This document shows positions 34,385 through 36,150 of a stretch of DNA of 36,150 bases, piece after piece. The notes below the pieces were generated by a model, which worked only from the letters and a program-made list of their open reading frames with translations, was not told the origin of the DNA and did not search any database. Position 1 is the first letter of the stretch; every line of letters begins with the position of its first letter. Source of the stretch: Caldifarciminota bacterium (GTDB taxonomy: Bacteria > Hydrothermota > Hydrothermia > LBFQ01 > DSFT01); the NCBI GenBank assembly GCA_015494735.1, contig WGAQ01000164.1, positions 1 through 36,150 on the forward strand, written 5' to 3'. A program made the translations under genes and the position numbers.

Positions 34385-35100
34385 TGCGTATAACTCATGT
34401 AATGGCCCACTTTCCCTTTGAGGAATGTCATATAGAGCGTCTGGAGAAGGTCCTATCTGCTCTGGGCGAACCCCTCATAAAGGAGCCGTTTTTCAGGGGA
34501 AAGAACGTCCGGTTATATGCGAGCAAAAGGGGAATATTCTGGTTTGCTGGCATCGAGGATAATATGAATACGGATTGGGTTCCTTTCTGGACGGAAAGAT
34601 TTACACATAATTTCATGAATTTGCTAATTTTGTTTATAGAAGTGGAGAGGGATACTTTGAATAATATGACAAATTCGTTCCCCGGAGGGGTATCCGTTCA
34701 CGGGGGGATTATATCCTCCAGAAGGAGGAAATTTTTCGTAAGCGGGGAAAATAAATTGCCGCTCGAATTCGTATCTGTTCGGATTCCTCACAGCGGCATA
34801 GAGGTGGCCTTTTACAGCAAAAGTGGTGAGATTCCTGTCGATGGAAATGCGATAAGGGAGGTGGAACTTCGTCTTCTTCCTGAGGTCGTGTCCCTTTATG
34901 GGGATGTTTTTAAGAGCCTTTCTGTCCCTCTGAAGAGATTTGACGAGATTCTGGAAGTGGACCTGGGAGAGCAGACTGTACTGCTGGCGGGGAAGGAGCC
35001 ATATCACAGGGCTATAGTTCGATTCCGTCCTGATGAGAAGAGATTTGCGGGCAGGGGACTCAACATCCTGAGCCTCCGTATGGAAACTTCCTCTGTCTGA
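34384..35100 (+). CDS. Hypothetical protein, translationally coupled to prfA
   Basis: 238 aa ORF; TGATG stop/start junction with prfA; no family recognised by eye. Confidence 0.6.
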   Translation: MRITHVMAHFPFEECHIERLEKVLSALGEPLIKEPFFRGKNVRLYASKRGIFWFAGIEDNMNTDWVPFWTERFTHNFMNLLILFIEVERDTLNNMTNSFPGGVSVHGGIISSRRRKFFVSGENKLPLEFVSVRIPHSGIEVAFYSKSGEIPVDGNAIREVELRLLPEVVSLYGDVFKSLSVPLKRFDEILEVDLGEQTVLLAGKEPYHRAIVRFRPDEKRFAGRGLNILSLRMETSSV

Positions 35101-35124
35101 GGCTGTTCCCTATATACTTTACGC

Positions 35125-36000
35125 ATGGAAAGCTGGTCCATATTATTCAATTTCGAAATAATCACTCCCCTGATAATGGCGGGTGCCAGTCCGGCGGAGC
35201 CGGAGGTCAGAGAGCAATCCATAAACGGGATTTTCCGCTGGTGGTTTCGATTCATCAATGCCCATAAAGTGTCCAGTGTTAAGGAACTCTTCGATGAAGA
35301 AAGCAGGGTGTTCGGCTCACAGAAGGAGGCAAAGCCATTCAGGATGCGGGTGCTGGATAGGGATAAATTGAAGGGGAATTTCAAAGCATATCTCAGGATG
35401 AACGATGCTTCCAGGAAAAACATCTATAGATTGGCTTTCGAGCCGGAGCAGGCATTTATCCTGAATATTCAGGAGGATTTAAGGACAGGCATTGCGGATG
35501 AGCTGGAAAGTATTGTAAAGTTCCTTTCCCTCCTCGGAGGGGCTGGTGCCAGGTGGAGGAGGGGTTTCGGAAGCCTGATGGAAGCGGATTTTATTCCATC
35601 ATCCGATACACCCGAAGGACTGGTGGAGGAATATAAATCTGTCCTTCAACTGAACGGGAAATCGTTCAGGGCAACCTATGGGGATGCGGGGCTTTTCATG
35701 AACCTGACCAGCACCTCCATATTCCTGGTCTTCCCGGAAGGGGGCTTCTGGAGCGGATGGGAAGGAGCCATGAATAGTCTGAGGGACAGGATTTATAGAC
35801 CTTTGAAGGGTAAATCGAAAAGCATTACCATAAGGGGATACAGGGGCAGTCCCCTGATAATTCAGATAAAGAAGAACGGGAGCGGAAAATACTACGGAGT
35901 CATCATGGTCTTCCGCAGGTGGAAATCTGGAGCGGATTTTCTCAGAGATGTTTTGAAGTTGAAATCCGGACTTAGAGTTGTGGGTATCCATAAGGTATGA
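35125..36000 (+). CDS. cmr1: Type III-B CRISPR RAMP protein Cmr1
   Basis: FEIITPLIMAGASPAEPEVREQSINGIFRWWFRFI (N-terminal Cmr1 signature) and LSLLGGAGARWRRGFGSLM (glycine/arginine-rich RAMP loop). Confidence 0.9.
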   Translation: MESWSILFNFEIITPLIMAGASPAEPEVREQSINGIFRWWFRFINAHKVSSVKELFDEESRVFGSQKEAKPFRMRVLDRDKLKGNFKAYLRMNDASRKNIYRLAFEPEQAFILNIQEDLRTGIADELESIVKFLSLLGGAGARWRRGFGSLMEADFIPSSDTPEGLVEEYKSVLQLNGKSFRATYGDAGLFMNLTSTSIFLVFPEGGFWSGWEGAMNSLRDRIYRPLKGKSKSITIRGYRGSPLIIQIKKNGSGKYYGVIMVFRRWKSGADFLRDVLKLKSGLRVVGIHKV

Positions 36001-36150
36001 AAGGTCAATTCAGGATTTTAATCGGGGTGTGGGGTAACCCGGAAATATGGAAGGAGGTAAAGTATTCTTATAAGGGTGAAGAGGTTTCTTCCCCCAGCTC
36101 CTATGCTGTTATACATCGCCTGGATAAGCCGGATTTGAGCGTTGTTGTGA
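35997..36150 (+). CDS. Csx1-like (CARF) CRISPR-associated protein, partial, runs off the right edge
   Basis: Manual translation MKGQFRILIGVWGNPEIWKEVKYSYKGEEVSSPSSYAVIHRLDKPDLSVVV resembles the Csx1/MJ1666 N-terminus; ATGA overlap with cmr1. Confidence 0.75.
   Translation, partial: MKGQFRILIGVWGNPEIWKEVKYSYKGEEVSSPSSYAVIHRLDKPDLSVVV

Noticed and set aside
35101-36150. Possible CRISPR repeat array next to cmr1
   Set aside because: No direct repeats with regular spacers are visible in this window; only cas genes are seen.

Overview
This 36 kb window looks like chromosomal DNA from a diderm (Gram-negative-type), probably thermophilic bacterium. It is densely packed, with short operons on both strands. 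Supported housekeeping content: an EF-G-like GTPase (partial), a GT4 glycosyltransferase, tatA, dtd, an APC permease, an LptC-like protein, a PAP2 phosphatase, a tandem UspA, HU, an sdhA-C-D-B operon, acyP, ccmE, mutS, a Roadblock/DUF4388 cluster, mgtE, a DUF429-like protein, secG, rplU and prfA. The right edge is the start of a type III-B (Cmr) CRISPR operon: cmr1 followed by a partial Csx1/CARF-like gene. The main non-standard observations are: (1) at least 12 genes have a -10-like hexamer (TATAAT/TAAAAT/TAAACT/TATACT) exactly 6-7 nt before the start codon, which suggests widespread leaderless transcription; (2) a divergent pair encodes an ARPP-1-like protein and a large protein with an embedded transposase-type zinc ribbon, sharing a short intergenic region with an operator-like inverted repeat; (3) unusually long out-of-frame gene overlaps (20-41 nt), some encoding a signal peptide inside a conserved motif of the upstream gene; (4) a Roadblock/DUF4388 cluster with no adjacent GTPase; (5) an EF-G paralogue with degenerate catalytic motifs; (6) a Cys-type CcmE. 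No CRISPR array, rRNA or tRNA was recognised. All family calls come from reading motifs by eye; no database search was run.
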